The notes under the pieces were generated by a model. The model was not told where the DNA came from. It made no database searches and saw only the letters and a program-made list of their open reading frames with translations. A DNA stretch of 64,000 nt from JAIEPX01 sp963725255 (GTDB taxonomy: Bacteria; Pseudomonadota; Gammaproteobacteria; JAIEPX01). The stretch lies in contig CAVRXV010000018.1 of the NCBI GenBank assembly GCA_963725255.1, forward strand, positions 1-64,000. Reading direction: 5' to 3'. A program made the position numbers and the translations under genes. Shown here in pieces: positions 26,433 to 37,100 of the stretch. Each line of letters starts with the position of its first letter. Position 1 is the first letter of the stretch.

Positions 26433-29400
26433 TTAAAGATAAAATATGATGTCAGGTGGGTCTGGTTCAATTGTAGCTTTATGGGTTTCTTGGATGGCGA
26501 TCTGATCTAGCATTTGGTTGGTTTCTGTGAGAATAGTATAGATTTGAGATACGAAATCTTTGCAAGGGTGACTGGCAAAGAAATTAAAAGGGAAAGAAGG
26601 TGCGGCGTTTTTTATAAGCGACATTAATGCCTGGTAGGTTGTTAGCTGTGCTTGTTCGTTCGGGAAGGCATTAATATAATCGAAAGCGGATAAATACTCG
26701 TTGATTACTTTTAAAATGTCTTTGTATATCGGTATAAAGGTATCGAAGCCTGGGTGAAAAGTAAGATAGAGCTCGCGCTGATTAGCTGCAAATGTATCAA
26801 AAAAATCTTTAATTGTATGATTAGAGTTCCAAATTGCCACATTTGTTGGGAGACGATTAAAATGCACTATATAATAAATTTGCGTTAATATGTGAATAAG
26901 AAAATAATGGCGCGTCTGTATTGGACCAAGCAGGGTTGAGAAGGTAAAGAGGTGCTCTTTTTTTACCTGACAACTTCCAAAACGTAAATTGTTCCATGCC
27001 CAGTGAAAAATCCAATAATTTTTTGGATTATGAAGATCCGTTTCGTTCAAGCGTTCAAGTAATGGAATAAGTTTCCACTCTTGGACAAAGCTAAGAGCCA
27101 GCTCAATATGTTTAATGGTAACGTTGAATGAATACATCGACAGTATTTTTCTCAGTAGTTCTTCGTCCAAACTTGACGTTGAATAAGAATAGGAGTTATT
27201 AAACTGTTCAATCATTCCAGCCACTAATTTATCTTTTATATTATCTATTAAAACATTATTATCTAATATTGCATAAAGAGATTTATAATGCTCCATTGTA
27301 TAAGCTATTCTGAACAGCAATATTATGTGGTCGTCAATATCTATTGTTCTCAAGCTATTATCAAGTAGTTTTTGAGATATTAGACCTAATATGAAGATAT
27401 TGATATCAAATAATGCTTCAGAAAGAGAGTAATCAATATTTTTTCGACGTTTATATTGTTCATTAAGAGAGCCTTCATTAATCACCTCAGCAAAGGTATG
27501 CTTTAATTTATTAGTTAATACTCCTAGCCAAACGTCTAAATGATTAGTATGTTTTATCAGATTTCTTAGGGCTGTTAGACTCTCTGCTGGAGTTGAAGAG
27601 ACTATTTCATAAGCAATATTTTTTTCTGTGCAGGGAAGATCCCTTTCAGAAGAATACGTTAAGTTTAGATAGGATAGATATAAGTTAGTATTTTTGTAAT
27701 AGAGAAACAATTTCGCAACGCATCTATAGGCTTCACCTGACCCAGTATAAGGAAGGAATGAGAGTGCCTGTTCATAACGAGGTAGTAGAGTTTTTAATGC
27801 TAAGATTATATCACTGCAATCATCGGGAATAATATCAAACTGATGGCCGTAATGAAATAATCGCCATTCAGCTAACTCTTTCTCGCCTAAAAAATACGCT
27901 TCAAAGACTAATATGCAAACGATTGTCATTGCATCGAGAGAGTTTAGTGGAGGAGAATTTACTTTGTCTTGAAGTAATTCTATCGCGGCTTTGTTTTGTC
28001 GAACTCTGGCAAGATCCAAGGCAAGTCTTAATCGCGTTTCTGAATGTTGATCCTGATAACTGCAGTCAAGTAGATAAGAAGATTCGAGTAGGTCATTCAG
28101 GCTGTACTTAATGACATAAAATAAAGTGGATTTTAGACGATGATAGTCAGATTTTGGATTCCTCCAGTTATTATGTTTAACAACTTTAAATAGATTCCTA
28201 GCTAAAGAAAATTTTCTATGCTGAAGCGCTACTAAAAGCGCTATTCCAAAAGCAGGGCAATGCTCTGGATTGCTATATAACCTCTGCAGTAATTCAATGA
28301 TCGTCCAGTCTTTATCTTCTTTGCTAGCTGCATTATTTATTGCATCATTGACTGCGTTGTCCTCTCTTGCGCCGAGTTTTAAGAGTAATTCAATATCAGA
28401 GTATTGATTTTGTTCGCATGCTGCGGTTAATAATTTGTTTAGAAGTTGTTGATCTAATCCTTTGATCTCTTTAAGACAAAGTCGTACTGTAACCCAATGT
28501 TTTCTTTCAGCAGCCATGAGTAGTATATCTTCCACAGGATGATACGATCTCATGAATTGAATTTGGCGTGGATTTCCTCCTGCTATTAATGGATCTACCA
28601 TCACTTGCTTTCGGAAATACAATTCAAAGATATTGGAATTTGTTTCAGCGATAAGCCTTCTGGCAAGCTCAAAGGCTTCGATTCTGATTAATTCAGCTAT
28701 TATAGAATCGTTTTTTATCAAAAGTGTTGTTTTTAGTAACCGATCAAAAATAATATTTTCTAAATTAGGATTTGTTGGCGGCATATTATGCAGTCTTGCG
28801 GGTCTCAATAGACGCAAGAGCATACGAGCATAGCCATTCTGCAGCATCCAAAGAGCAAGAGGTATGCCATCAATTACCTCTTCAAATATTTCCGGTGTTA
28901 GTGTGCTCAGGCCTAAAAGAAATTCGTATTGGTGCGTTTTATAGTGTTTTTGTCTTTGTGCCTCATCCTTGTAAATACTCATGCATTTTTCAATATCATT
29001 TTGTCGCATTTTCTGAGTATATAGCTGCAATTCATGTTTTTTGTAATCATCGAGAAAACGAACGAATTTTCTAAAGGACGATGCTTCTTTTACGGCCTGT
29101 TTTGCATAGATTATTACAGGTATTTTGAAACGAGGATTAATTGTGCAATCTTTAGCTAACACGGCTTCGGTAAAATTTTCCCAGAGTTCCTCTGAAAAAT
29201 CATAGGCTAATAATCTTGAGCTCAAGGTATCAGAACAAATGCCCACAAAACTTCTATGTGGATTGAACCTGAGTCGAGCTAATACTTCGTTTGTACCCGC
29301 ATTCTCAACTCTTGCACGGAAATTTTCTTTTTTAAATTCGCTTAACTGTGCTTCTGAGAATTGGTCTCGCAGAGTTTTGGTAGTTTTCATCTTCTGAGCT

Positions 29401-30257
29401 AAGTCATGAGCCTTTTCGAGGTCGTCGGTCTCGAAGGGCCGATTTACTGTGCCCCGATCAAATTTTAATAGGCGACTAATTAATAAATCGTTATGATGTG
29501 TTATCAGTCCGTAGAGTGTATCTCTTCTAGAGTGCCCAAAAGCTGAACTTAGTAGACTATCGTCGATCAAGGATACTGACTGTATTTGTGTAAATCCTTT
29601 TTTATCTTTTGCTGTGTATGATTTTTTCTCATATCTGTTAAAAATCGTGCCATTAGCATCAACAATATAGTTTCTACGGTTCGTGGGTCTTAGATTTTGA
29701 AGCGCTCGGTTGTGATCGTCTGTGTTAAAAAGAGTTGTTAAAAAGGTGCTAGTGAAGTCAAGATCATCGGCGCGTAGCGTTTTCAAATAACAGTCTTTAA
29801 CAAACTCATCGGATAGATGCTGGGCGATCAGCAAAGCTGTTCTATTGATATAGTGAAGTTGATCGTGGCTGAGCGTTACCTCATTTTTACTTAGTTTAGG
29901 AAATTCTAGATTCTTAATGGGTAAACTATATTGTAAAAAGTGATAGTATGCTATGGCGGATTGAACGCTGTTAAAATAGAAGAGAGTATGATTTTTACAT
30001 TGCTTTTGTTTTATGATATGCGTATTGAGAGTAATAATGATATGTGCATAGAAAAAATCGTGGAGCGAGTCTGTTGGTTCAATTTTGGAGTTAATATACG
30101 TTTCAAAATGGTTCCAATCTAATATGATAAAGTCGCCATTTAAGAGAGTTTCATGACCAATTAAAGGAATTGTTAGTTGAATGAGTTGGCTAAGCGTTTC
30201 TTCACATAAGCTACCTTTTGAGGACTCATCAAGTTGTAATGTAAAATCTTTAGCCAT
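26433..30257 (-). CDS. Giant repeat protein, subfamily B with an A-type start (array unit 2)
   Basis: 1274 residues. The first about 30 (MAKDFTLQLDESSKGSLCEE, then TLSQLIQLTI) match subfamily A, in particular the unit-3 protein. From PLIGHETLLNGD onward the protein is subfamily B (YLKTLRADDLDFTSTFLTTL, RALQNLRPTNRRNY, AFGHSRRDTLYGLITHHNDL, VNRPFETDD, NEVLARLRFNPHRSFVGIC). The repeats include KHWVTVRLCLKEIKG and RLRLALDLARVRQNKAAIEL. It ends EPDPPDIIFYL like the other two unfused B genes. A B gene has thus acquired both an A promoter (30283-30311) and an A first exon-like leader, apparently by recombination. Function unknown. Confidence 0.85.
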   Translation of the reverse strand: MAKDFTLQLDESSKGSLCEETLSQLIQLTIPLIGHETLLNGDFIILDWNHFETYINSKIEPTDSLHDFFYAHIIITLNTHIIKQKQCKNHTLFYFNSVQSAIAYYHFLQYSLPIKNLEFPKLSKNEVTLSHDQLHYINRTALLIAQHLSDEFVKDCYLKTLRADDLDFTSTFLTTLFNTDDHNRALQNLRPTNRRNYIVDANGTIFNRYEKKSYTAKDKKGFTQIQSVSLIDDSLLSSAFGHSRRDTLYGLITHHNDLLISRLLKFDRGTVNRPFETDDLEKAHDLAQKMKTTKTLRDQFSEAQLSEFKKENFRARVENAGTNEVLARLRFNPHRSFVGICSDTLSSRLLAYDFSEELWENFTEAVLAKDCTINPRFKIPVIIYAKQAVKEASSFRKFVRFLDDYKKHELQLYTQKMRQNDIEKCMSIYKDEAQRQKHYKTHQYEFLLGLSTLTPEIFEEVIDGIPLALWMLQNGYARMLLRLLRPARLHNMPPTNPNLENIIFDRLLKTTLLIKNDSIIAELIRIEAFELARRLIAETNSNIFELYFRKQVMVDPLIAGGNPRQIQFMRSYHPVEDILLMAAERKHWVTVRLCLKEIKGLDQQLLNKLLTAACEQNQYSDIELLLKLGAREDNAVNDAINNAASKEDKDWTIIELLQRLYSNPEHCPAFGIALLVALQHRKFSLARNLFKVVKHNNWRNPKSDYHRLKSTLFYVIKYSLNDLLESSYLLDCSYQDQHSETRLRLALDLARVRQNKAAIELLQDKVNSPPLNSLDAMTIVCILVFEAYFLGEKELAEWRLFHYGHQFDIIPDDCSDIILALKTLLPRYEQALSFLPYTGSGEAYRCVAKLFLYYKNTNLYLSYLNLTYSSERDLPCTEKNIAYEIVSSTPAESLTALRNLIKHTNHLDVWLGVLTNKLKHTFAEVINEGSLNEQYKRRKNIDYSLSEALFDINIFILGLISQKLLDNSLRTIDIDDHIILLFRIAYTMEHYKSLYAILDNNVLIDNIKDKLVAGMIEQFNNSYSYSTSSLDEELLRKILSMYSFNVTIKHIELALSFVQEWKLIPLLERLNETDLHNPKNYWIFHWAWNNLRFGSCQVKKEHLFTFSTLLGPIQTRHYFLIHILTQIYYIVHFNRLPTNVAIWNSNHTIKDFFDTFAANQRELYLTFHPGFDTFIPIYKDILKVINEYLSAFDYINAFPNEQAQLTTYQALMSLIKNAAPSFPFNFFASHPCKDFVSQIYTILTETNQMLDQIAIQETHKATIEPDPPDIIFYL

Positions 30258-30282
30258 ATTTTTGCTCGCGTGTTAACGTCTA

Positions 30283-30311
30283 TTAATACCATAAGTGAGT
30301 TTTACACTCAA
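30283..30311 (-). promoter_or_regulatory. Array promoter of unit 2
   Basis: Minus strand: TTGAGT (30306-30311), 17 bp, TATTAA (30283-30288), extended -10 TGG. It is the weakest of the five by consensus match. It lies in the 69-bp gap after the unit-1 B gene. Confidence 0.65.
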
Positions 30312-30326
30312 TATTTTCCTGCAATA

Positions 30327-33300
30327 TCAGAGGTAATAAACAATATCTGCAGGGTCAGGTTGAGTTGTGGTTTTTTGAGTATTGTTGTCCTCGATTCTGG
30401 AAAATAATTCATTGGCTTCAGATAGTAACTTATGAAGCTCAGTCGTCATTTCTTTTGCTTTCAACGGCTTAAAGAAATCAAAAGAAAATGTGGGGATGGC
30501 ACTATTTAAAATCCAAAGTAAATTTCTGAGTGTAGAAAGTAGTATTTGCTCATTGGGTAAAGTATCAAAGCTTGAAAAATGAGAAAAATAATCGTCTAGA
30601 ATCATTAGTATCTTTTTTTGTATGGCCGAATATTTTTCATCGATGGTATCGCAGAAAACTACTGTAGTTTTAATATTATCTGCAATGGTTCTAAAAGGAT
30701 AAGAGATATTTATGCGCGAAAGGTAGTTGAATGACCATGGGCCTGCATAACATTTGAAAGTATCTTCGACTGTTATCACAATGTAAAGCAGGGTATATTG
30801 CACAGTGAGAATGGGGCCTAATCTTTTTATAAGGGTATCAACGCAATTATTTGGATTGGCCAATATATTAAACTTAATAGCTAGCCAAATTTCAAAGAAA
30901 TCCCAAAAATTCTTGGGGTTGTGAATTTCTTCATCATCCATGGCGTTGAGTAATGAAGTAATTTTCCAATATTGCCCTTCTTTAATTGCGAGTTGAATGT
31001 GTTCTTTCTTTACAGAAAAAGAATATTTCATTAGGATATGGTTAAATTCATCAAATCCAAATTCAATTGATTGAATAGGTTTTTTAATCATAGCGCATAA
31101 TAGGTCATTTCCTATTGCATTGATTAATATAGGTTTCGATAATATCGCATGAATTGCTTTATCGTGCTTTAGCCCAAAAACTATTTCAAAAATAGAGATA
31201 ATCATATTGTAGTCTGAGTTATTTAGATTGATAATATCGAGAATGTAGATGATAAGTTCGATATGGGCCTCAGTTCGCAGTTTTTCCTTCTCGCGATCTA
31301 ACGTAGATTTGTAATATTCTTGTGGAAATAGCCGTGCTAATTTTTGAGATAAATTAAAAAGCCAGGTTGATACTTCTGTCGAATTTTTAATGATATCCTT
31401 TGTACTCTGTAAGTGCTCAAGTGAAAACTCTTCAAGTAGTTTTGAGGAAATAAGTGATTCTGATTCATTTCTCTTTATTGAAATGCAGGAATCTGTGATT
31501 GTTCGCAATGATTGATATAATTTGTTGTTATAGTAATACAAGTAGATATTTGTGATGCATAAGTACGGGTCAGTGATTAATTTATTCTTGCAAATAGAGC
31601 GTAACACTTTTTCATATGAAGTTAAAAGGCAATTTAGTCCGTCTATGACATTATTACAGCCTTCTGGTAATACATTGAATTGGTGCCCGTAATAAAAAAG
31701 GCGCCATTCAGCCAGCTCTTTCTCACCTAAAAAGTAAGCTTCAAAAACCAACCTGCAAACACTGGTTGTCATGTCATTAGGATCTATGAAATCAATTGGA
31801 GTAATTTTCGTTTGAAGAAATTCAATAGCTGTAGTGTTTTTTAGAACGCTTGCTAGATCGAAGGCCAGTCGTAATCGTGTTGCAGACTCATCGTCCTGAT
31901 AACTCATTTCGTGTTGATATGATTGTTCGAGTAGGTCATTTAAATTGAACTTAACGACATATAGTAATGTTGAGCGAAATTGATATTTTTCTCTACCAAA
32001 GTCCCTCCAATTTTGGGAATTGACGACCTTAAATAAATCACGTGCTATCTTAAATCTCTTGTCGCGAAGGGCTAATATAAGTGCGCGACCAAACTCAGGA
32101 ATGGCTTCTGGTTTTTTGTAATGTCTTAAAAACAGTTCAATTGAGACCCAGTCGATTGACTTTCTCTGTGTTGCACCGAAAATTGCGCCATTTACAATGG
32201 AATCGTTTCCAGCTCCTCGTTTCAAGAGAATGGGAATTTCGCAGTATTGATCTTGCTTTATTGCTTTTGATAGAAGCTGGTCCAGAATGGGTTTGTCAAT
32301 TTGTTTAATCTCTTTAAGGCACAGCCTTACAGTAACCCAGTGATTTTTATCAGCGGCTTCTGGAAGAAGATCTTTAAGCCCCATAAAATCTATATGTCGT
32401 GGGTTTCCATTATGTATTAGATAATCTTTCAGAGAGACTTCTCGGAATTTTAATTCCATCATTTTTGTATTTGTAGCATCTATGAGTTTTTTTGCAAGAT
32501 CAAATTCTTCTATCCTGACTAGCTCAGAGATGATTTTATCATTTTTATCGATGAGTCCTTGTTGTAGTAATTTGTCAAAAATAATATTCGCTAGATTAGG
32601 GGCAGTGGAAGACATTTTTTTTAGTCGAGCTGGTCTTAATAACCGCATCAGCATTCGGGCATAGCCTGTTTCTAACATAAGAAGTGCAAGCGGAACCCTA
32701 TCAATTCTGTCAAGGAAAATTTCGGGGATTAGTTCGTCGAGCCCTAAGAGAAATTCGAAATCATGTTTTTTATAGTGTTCAAGTCGTTTAGATTTATCTT
32801 TGTAAATACTATGGCACTCATCTAGGTCTTTTTGGCGCATTTCTTTGGAGTAAAGGGAGAGCTCATGCCCTTCCTTAATGGGCAGGACTTTCTTGTATAG
32901 TTGTTTTTTAGTTGGATCTGGTTTGAGGTAGATTACAATAGGAAGTTTGAAATTTGAGTTAATAACTTGACCCATATCGAGTATAGAAGTCGCAAAATTT
33001 TCTAAAAGCTCTTCAGCAAAGTCAAACGCCAGTAATCTTGAGTTAAGGGTGTTGGCACATATGCTCACAAAGCTTCTATGTGGGTTGAATCTTAATCGAG
33101 CTAATACCTCGTTTGTTTTTGAATCTACAACTCTTGCGAGCATATTAGCTTTTTCAAATTCACCCAGCTGGCTTGCTTGAAATTGGTTCCTGATACTAAT
33201 AAATTTTTTAAAGTTTATTGCTTGTTTATGTGCTGATGCAAGATCGTCCGTTTCAAATGGTCTGGAAACTGTGCCAGCATCATATTTCAAGAAGCGTTGA

Positions 33301-34103
33301 ACTATCACATCTTCTTGGTGTGTCATAAGACCATATAGTTTTTCTCTACGACTAAAACCAAATGCTGAGCTTAAGTGCTCATCATCTATAAAGGTTACCG
33401 ATTGAATCTGAGTGAACCCTTTCTTACGCTCGGCTTGATTTTGTTTTTTCTCAAGTCTTGAAATAATCTTCCCATCTGCGTCTATGATGTATGCGCCACG
33501 ATTTTTTGGTCTTAAGTTTTGAAGAGCTCTCTGTTCCTCATCCGCATTGAAAAGAGTCACAAAAAACGAGCTGGTGAAATCAAAAGAATCGGCTCTTAAA
33601 GTCTTGAGATAGAAATTACTAGTGAAACTATCCGTTAGCCCTTTTCTAGCCAGCATCAGGGTTCTTATTATGAAAAAATGCTGATCCAAATTGACAGATA
33701 GTGTGTTATCTTTAATTGCAGGATAATCGGCGAATGTGATAGGTAAAATATGCCGTAAAAAATCAAACAAAGCTATAGCAGACTGAGAGCTTGAGAATGT
33801 TATTTGAACATCATTAGGATATTTTGTTTCGTCTTTTGCATATTGAAATAAGGCGATTAAAATATGAGCGTGCATGAAGTCATTTAAGGGATCGGCGGGC
33901 TCTAATTTTGATAATACATAATCTTCAAAATGACTCCAGTCTAATATGACAGTTTCTCCATGCATTACGACTTTATGGTCGATGAACTGAATTGTTTGCT
34001 CAGCAAGCTCTCTCAAAAGGTCTAGCGTAATTTTAATTTTGGATGAGCGAACATCTTCTTGTGAGGCTAGACAATCGTTCCAATGTTGTATAATGTCTTT
34101 CAT
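30327..34103 (-). CDS. Giant ankyrin-like repeat protein, subfamily B (array unit 1)
   Basis: 1258 residues. N-terminus MKDIIQHWNDCLASQEDV resembles that of 9550 (IMKIWNESASN), the native B start. Conserved marks: YLKTLRADSFDFTSSFFVTL, RALQNLRPKNRGAYII, GFTQIQSVTFIDDEHLSSAF, DAGTVSRPFETDD, NEVLARLRFNPHRSFVSIC, FEFLLGLDEL, HWVTVRLCLKEIKQID, RLRLAFDLASVLKNTTAIEF, AEWRLFYYGHQF. Ends QPDPADIVYYL. The ATG is only 16 bp after the stop of the A gene at 34120, leaving no room for a promoter, so both come from one transcript starting upstream of 37908. This A-B pair appears to be the ancestral layout of the array. Function unknown. Confidence 0.85.
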   Translation of the reverse strand: MKDIIQHWNDCLASQEDVRSSKIKITLDLLRELAEQTIQFIDHKVVMHGETVILDWSHFEDYVLSKLEPADPLNDFMHAHILIALFQYAKDETKYPNDVQITFSSSQSAIALFDFLRHILPITFADYPAIKDNTLSVNLDQHFFIIRTLMLARKGLTDSFTSNFYLKTLRADSFDFTSSFFVTLFNADEEQRALQNLRPKNRGAYIIDADGKIISRLEKKQNQAERKKGFTQIQSVTFIDDEHLSSAFGFSRREKLYGLMTHQEDVIVQRFLKYDAGTVSRPFETDDLASAHKQAINFKKFISIRNQFQASQLGEFEKANMLARVVDSKTNEVLARLRFNPHRSFVSICANTLNSRLLAFDFAEELLENFATSILDMGQVINSNFKLPIVIYLKPDPTKKQLYKKVLPIKEGHELSLYSKEMRQKDLDECHSIYKDKSKRLEHYKKHDFEFLLGLDELIPEIFLDRIDRVPLALLMLETGYARMLMRLLRPARLKKMSSTAPNLANIIFDKLLQQGLIDKNDKIISELVRIEEFDLAKKLIDATNTKMMELKFREVSLKDYLIHNGNPRHIDFMGLKDLLPEAADKNHWVTVRLCLKEIKQIDKPILDQLLSKAIKQDQYCEIPILLKRGAGNDSIVNGAIFGATQRKSIDWVSIELFLRHYKKPEAIPEFGRALILALRDKRFKIARDLFKVVNSQNWRDFGREKYQFRSTLLYVVKFNLNDLLEQSYQHEMSYQDDESATRLRLAFDLASVLKNTTAIEFLQTKITPIDFIDPNDMTTSVCRLVFEAYFLGEKELAEWRLFYYGHQFNVLPEGCNNVIDGLNCLLTSYEKVLRSICKNKLITDPYLCITNIYLYYYNNKLYQSLRTITDSCISIKRNESESLISSKLLEEFSLEHLQSTKDIIKNSTEVSTWLFNLSQKLARLFPQEYYKSTLDREKEKLRTEAHIELIIYILDIINLNNSDYNMIISIFEIVFGLKHDKAIHAILSKPILINAIGNDLLCAMIKKPIQSIEFGFDEFNHILMKYSFSVKKEHIQLAIKEGQYWKITSLLNAMDDEEIHNPKNFWDFFEIWLAIKFNILANPNNCVDTLIKRLGPILTVQYTLLYIVITVEDTFKCYAGPWSFNYLSRINISYPFRTIADNIKTTVVFCDTIDEKYSAIQKKILMILDDYFSHFSSFDTLPNEQILLSTLRNLLWILNSAIPTFSFDFFKPLKAKEMTTELHKLLSEANELFSRIEDNNTQKTTTQPDPADIVYYL

Positions 34104-34119
34104 CGCATGATTACTCTTT

Positions 34120-37100
34120 TCAACAAAAATTTAATTTTTTATCTGGAAATATATCGTCAATAAACTTATGAAGCGCTTCTACGTCCTCTGAATCGTGTGT
34201 TAATGGAACTGTTTTATGCTGATTAAGAAGATCATCAACCTCTTTTAAGTAGTCATAGACATTATTAGTGAATCCCCTAAATTCTGGATTTGAGAAAAAA
34301 TACATTAGAAATGATTTAGGAATGTTTTGTTTTAATATCCTTAACACACTTTGATAAGTCCGATCTATGATATCCCCTTCAGGGATATTGTCAGTACCAT
34401 CAAAATAGTCATTGAGAGTGGCCAGTAGAGTTTGGTGATAATCTGTTTTTTCATTTATGGGTCCTATGAAATGTTTAGTATAGTGACTTACGGTATCCTT
34501 GACATATTTGTTTTGTAAAATAGCTTGAAGATTCGGCCAAGAATCAGTGAGGGAATTAGCTGAATAGCGATTTATCAAGAGTATCAATAAGTTTAGCAAT
34601 GTAAAGTGTTTGATTACATTATGATCTAAAATAAGTGCAAATAGTTTAAGGTAAGTGTGATGTTCAGATGACCAGAATTCACCAGAGCCGCAGAATGACC
34701 ATAAGTAAAAATAATCCCAGTGTGAGAATGTATTATTGTACTGACTCTTAGTGAGTTCCTGCAGTAATACCGTCGCTTTCCAGTAAGATCGATTTTGAAA
34801 ATGAGATAGCTTTATATGATCTGCATTTATTGTGAATTGATAATTTTTCAGAAGATAACTGAAGTACCTTGAGGAAGAGTGTTCAAATGCTATTAAAAAC
34901 AATTCTTCTTTCAATAATGTGTTTAGCTGCGTATCATTTAATAGATAGTGAGTAAGAGTGGTGTTGCTTGTGGCCACAGCATGTTTGAATACGTTTCTTA
35001 ATAATGAGGCATCTAAGGTGATGTCGTTTCTTATCCGATTCATAGTAAGAATAAGGTAAAACAATAAAGCTGTACTTTTATTATATACAGCATGCGAGTC
35101 AGGTATTAAAGATTTAAATTTCTCAAAAATGCTGTTTTCCCACTCACCAGGAAAATCTGAGGTTTTAATGAGCGATAATATTGTTTCAACATTAGTTGAT
35201 GATATTATTTCAAGTGCTGTATTTATAATAATGTCTTCTGTTTCTAATTTATCAACATTGAAGTTATCATGTAATGTATTTTGTAGGAATCTTAGTAGAG
35301 AGATATCGCTATATTTCAAGCTTAATTTAACTACGCATTCGAAGAATTCTTTAATATAAAGGTGTTTTTTAAACGTAAATTCTCCAATCGAAATTGGCTC
35401 GTAAAAATTGATTAAATCTCTAAAATATATAAGTGCGGACTGAAATGAATCATAAAAGAACATCATTGTCTGAATGATGTTTTTAAAGTTGGCCATAGAG
35501 AAGTCACATTGTTTCATGAGACTCTTTAACCGATATTCAGCGATTTCAGGCTGGTTTGCAAAAAATGCTTCGAAAACATAATGGCAAATACTAAGATTGA
35601 CATCGTTAAGTAAAATAAATTCATTCGCGATTCTATTGTTACTAAAAAGGGCAATGGCGACGGTGTTGTTCTCAACATGAGCTAAGTCTATAGCAAGGCC
35701 TCGGCGAGCATCGGTATATTGGTCTTGATAGCTCTCCTCATAATCAATTAATTGTGGGATAAGTTCGTTGTATTCATATTTAATCGCATAAAGTAGTGCT
35801 GACTTGAAAAAGTACTTTTGTTCAGCTGTCTCGCGCCAACTATTTGTGGATTTTTTTGTTAGCATAAGTGCCGCAAGTATGGGTTTTTGTTGTTTGACCG
35901 CTAGAAATACACCTGCTGCCAAATCTACTTCACAGCTATGCTCATCCAAATACCTACAAATAAGCGCTACTGTTTCCCACTTTGATTCACCTATAGCATG
36001 AGAGATTTCATATGCTATACGATCTTTGCTAACTTTTTTTCTTTTAAGCAGAAAAACGATATCGGGTTCATTGAAATTTATATATTTTCCTTTACAAGCT
36101 TTTGAAAATAATAAATCTATGGTTGCACTGCTTATATTATCAAATTCCTTGAGGCACAGTCTTATAGTCACCCAATAATTTTGATCTGCGGCCTTGATAA
36201 GCATATCGTCAAGGCCCATATAGTGGTAATGCCGAGGATTTCCCATTACTAGAATATATTCAGATAGTTTAATATCCTCGTATTTAAGGTTATCTATTTT
36301 TAATTTTGAAAAATCTAGTAGTTTATCCGCCAGTTTGAATTCTTCAGCAATGATCAGTTGGGGAATGATTATGTCATAGTGTATGTCGTTTCCTTTGACT
36401 GCAAGTGATTCGAACACGATTTCAGACAGCGTGCGCGAGCCTTGTGTGGAAGGGGCATTTTGCTTTCTAGTGCGTCTGATTAAGCGTAATAACATACGAG
36501 TGTAGCCTTTTTCCATCATTTCTGCCGCTAATGGAATATTATTCTCTGTAGTTTCAAGTAGCAATTCAGCTGATAGTGTTTCTAGTCCAAGAAGAAATTC
36601 GTAATTGTTGGAGTTATATTTTTGTTTTCTATTGCAATAAAATGCATTGAAGGTATTTGCTTCCTTTATATCTTCGCCGCGCATTTTCCGAGTGTGTCTG
36701 AAAACTTTGTGTAGCGCCTCATTTCCTGCGAGTTTATTAATAAATCTTGTTGAGTGAGCAGGCTCAGGCATTTTTAAATAAAACACGATGGGAATCTTGA
36801 ATTTAGGATTGAGTTGCAAGCCTTTGCTGTTTGCATATTCAGTATAATGTTCAAGAAGTTCTTCTGAGAAATCATAGGCCAGTAATCGAGCTTCGAAATC
36901 ATCTGCGCAGATACAAATCATGCCTCGAAAAATATTAAATCGCATTCTTGCCAGTGTTTCATTAGTCTTTTGCTTTTTTCTTCGCGCTTTTATATTTTCG
37001 GCTTTGAATTTCTCGCATTCATTGGGATGAAATAAGTGTGGGTTGGCTGGATTTCTAAAATCAGATGCTCGACGTTCTCCAGGTTGTGTCGCTTCTGCAT

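Noticed and set aside
34104..34119. Separate promoter for the B gene at 30327
   Set aside because: Only 16 bp separate it from the A gene's stop.
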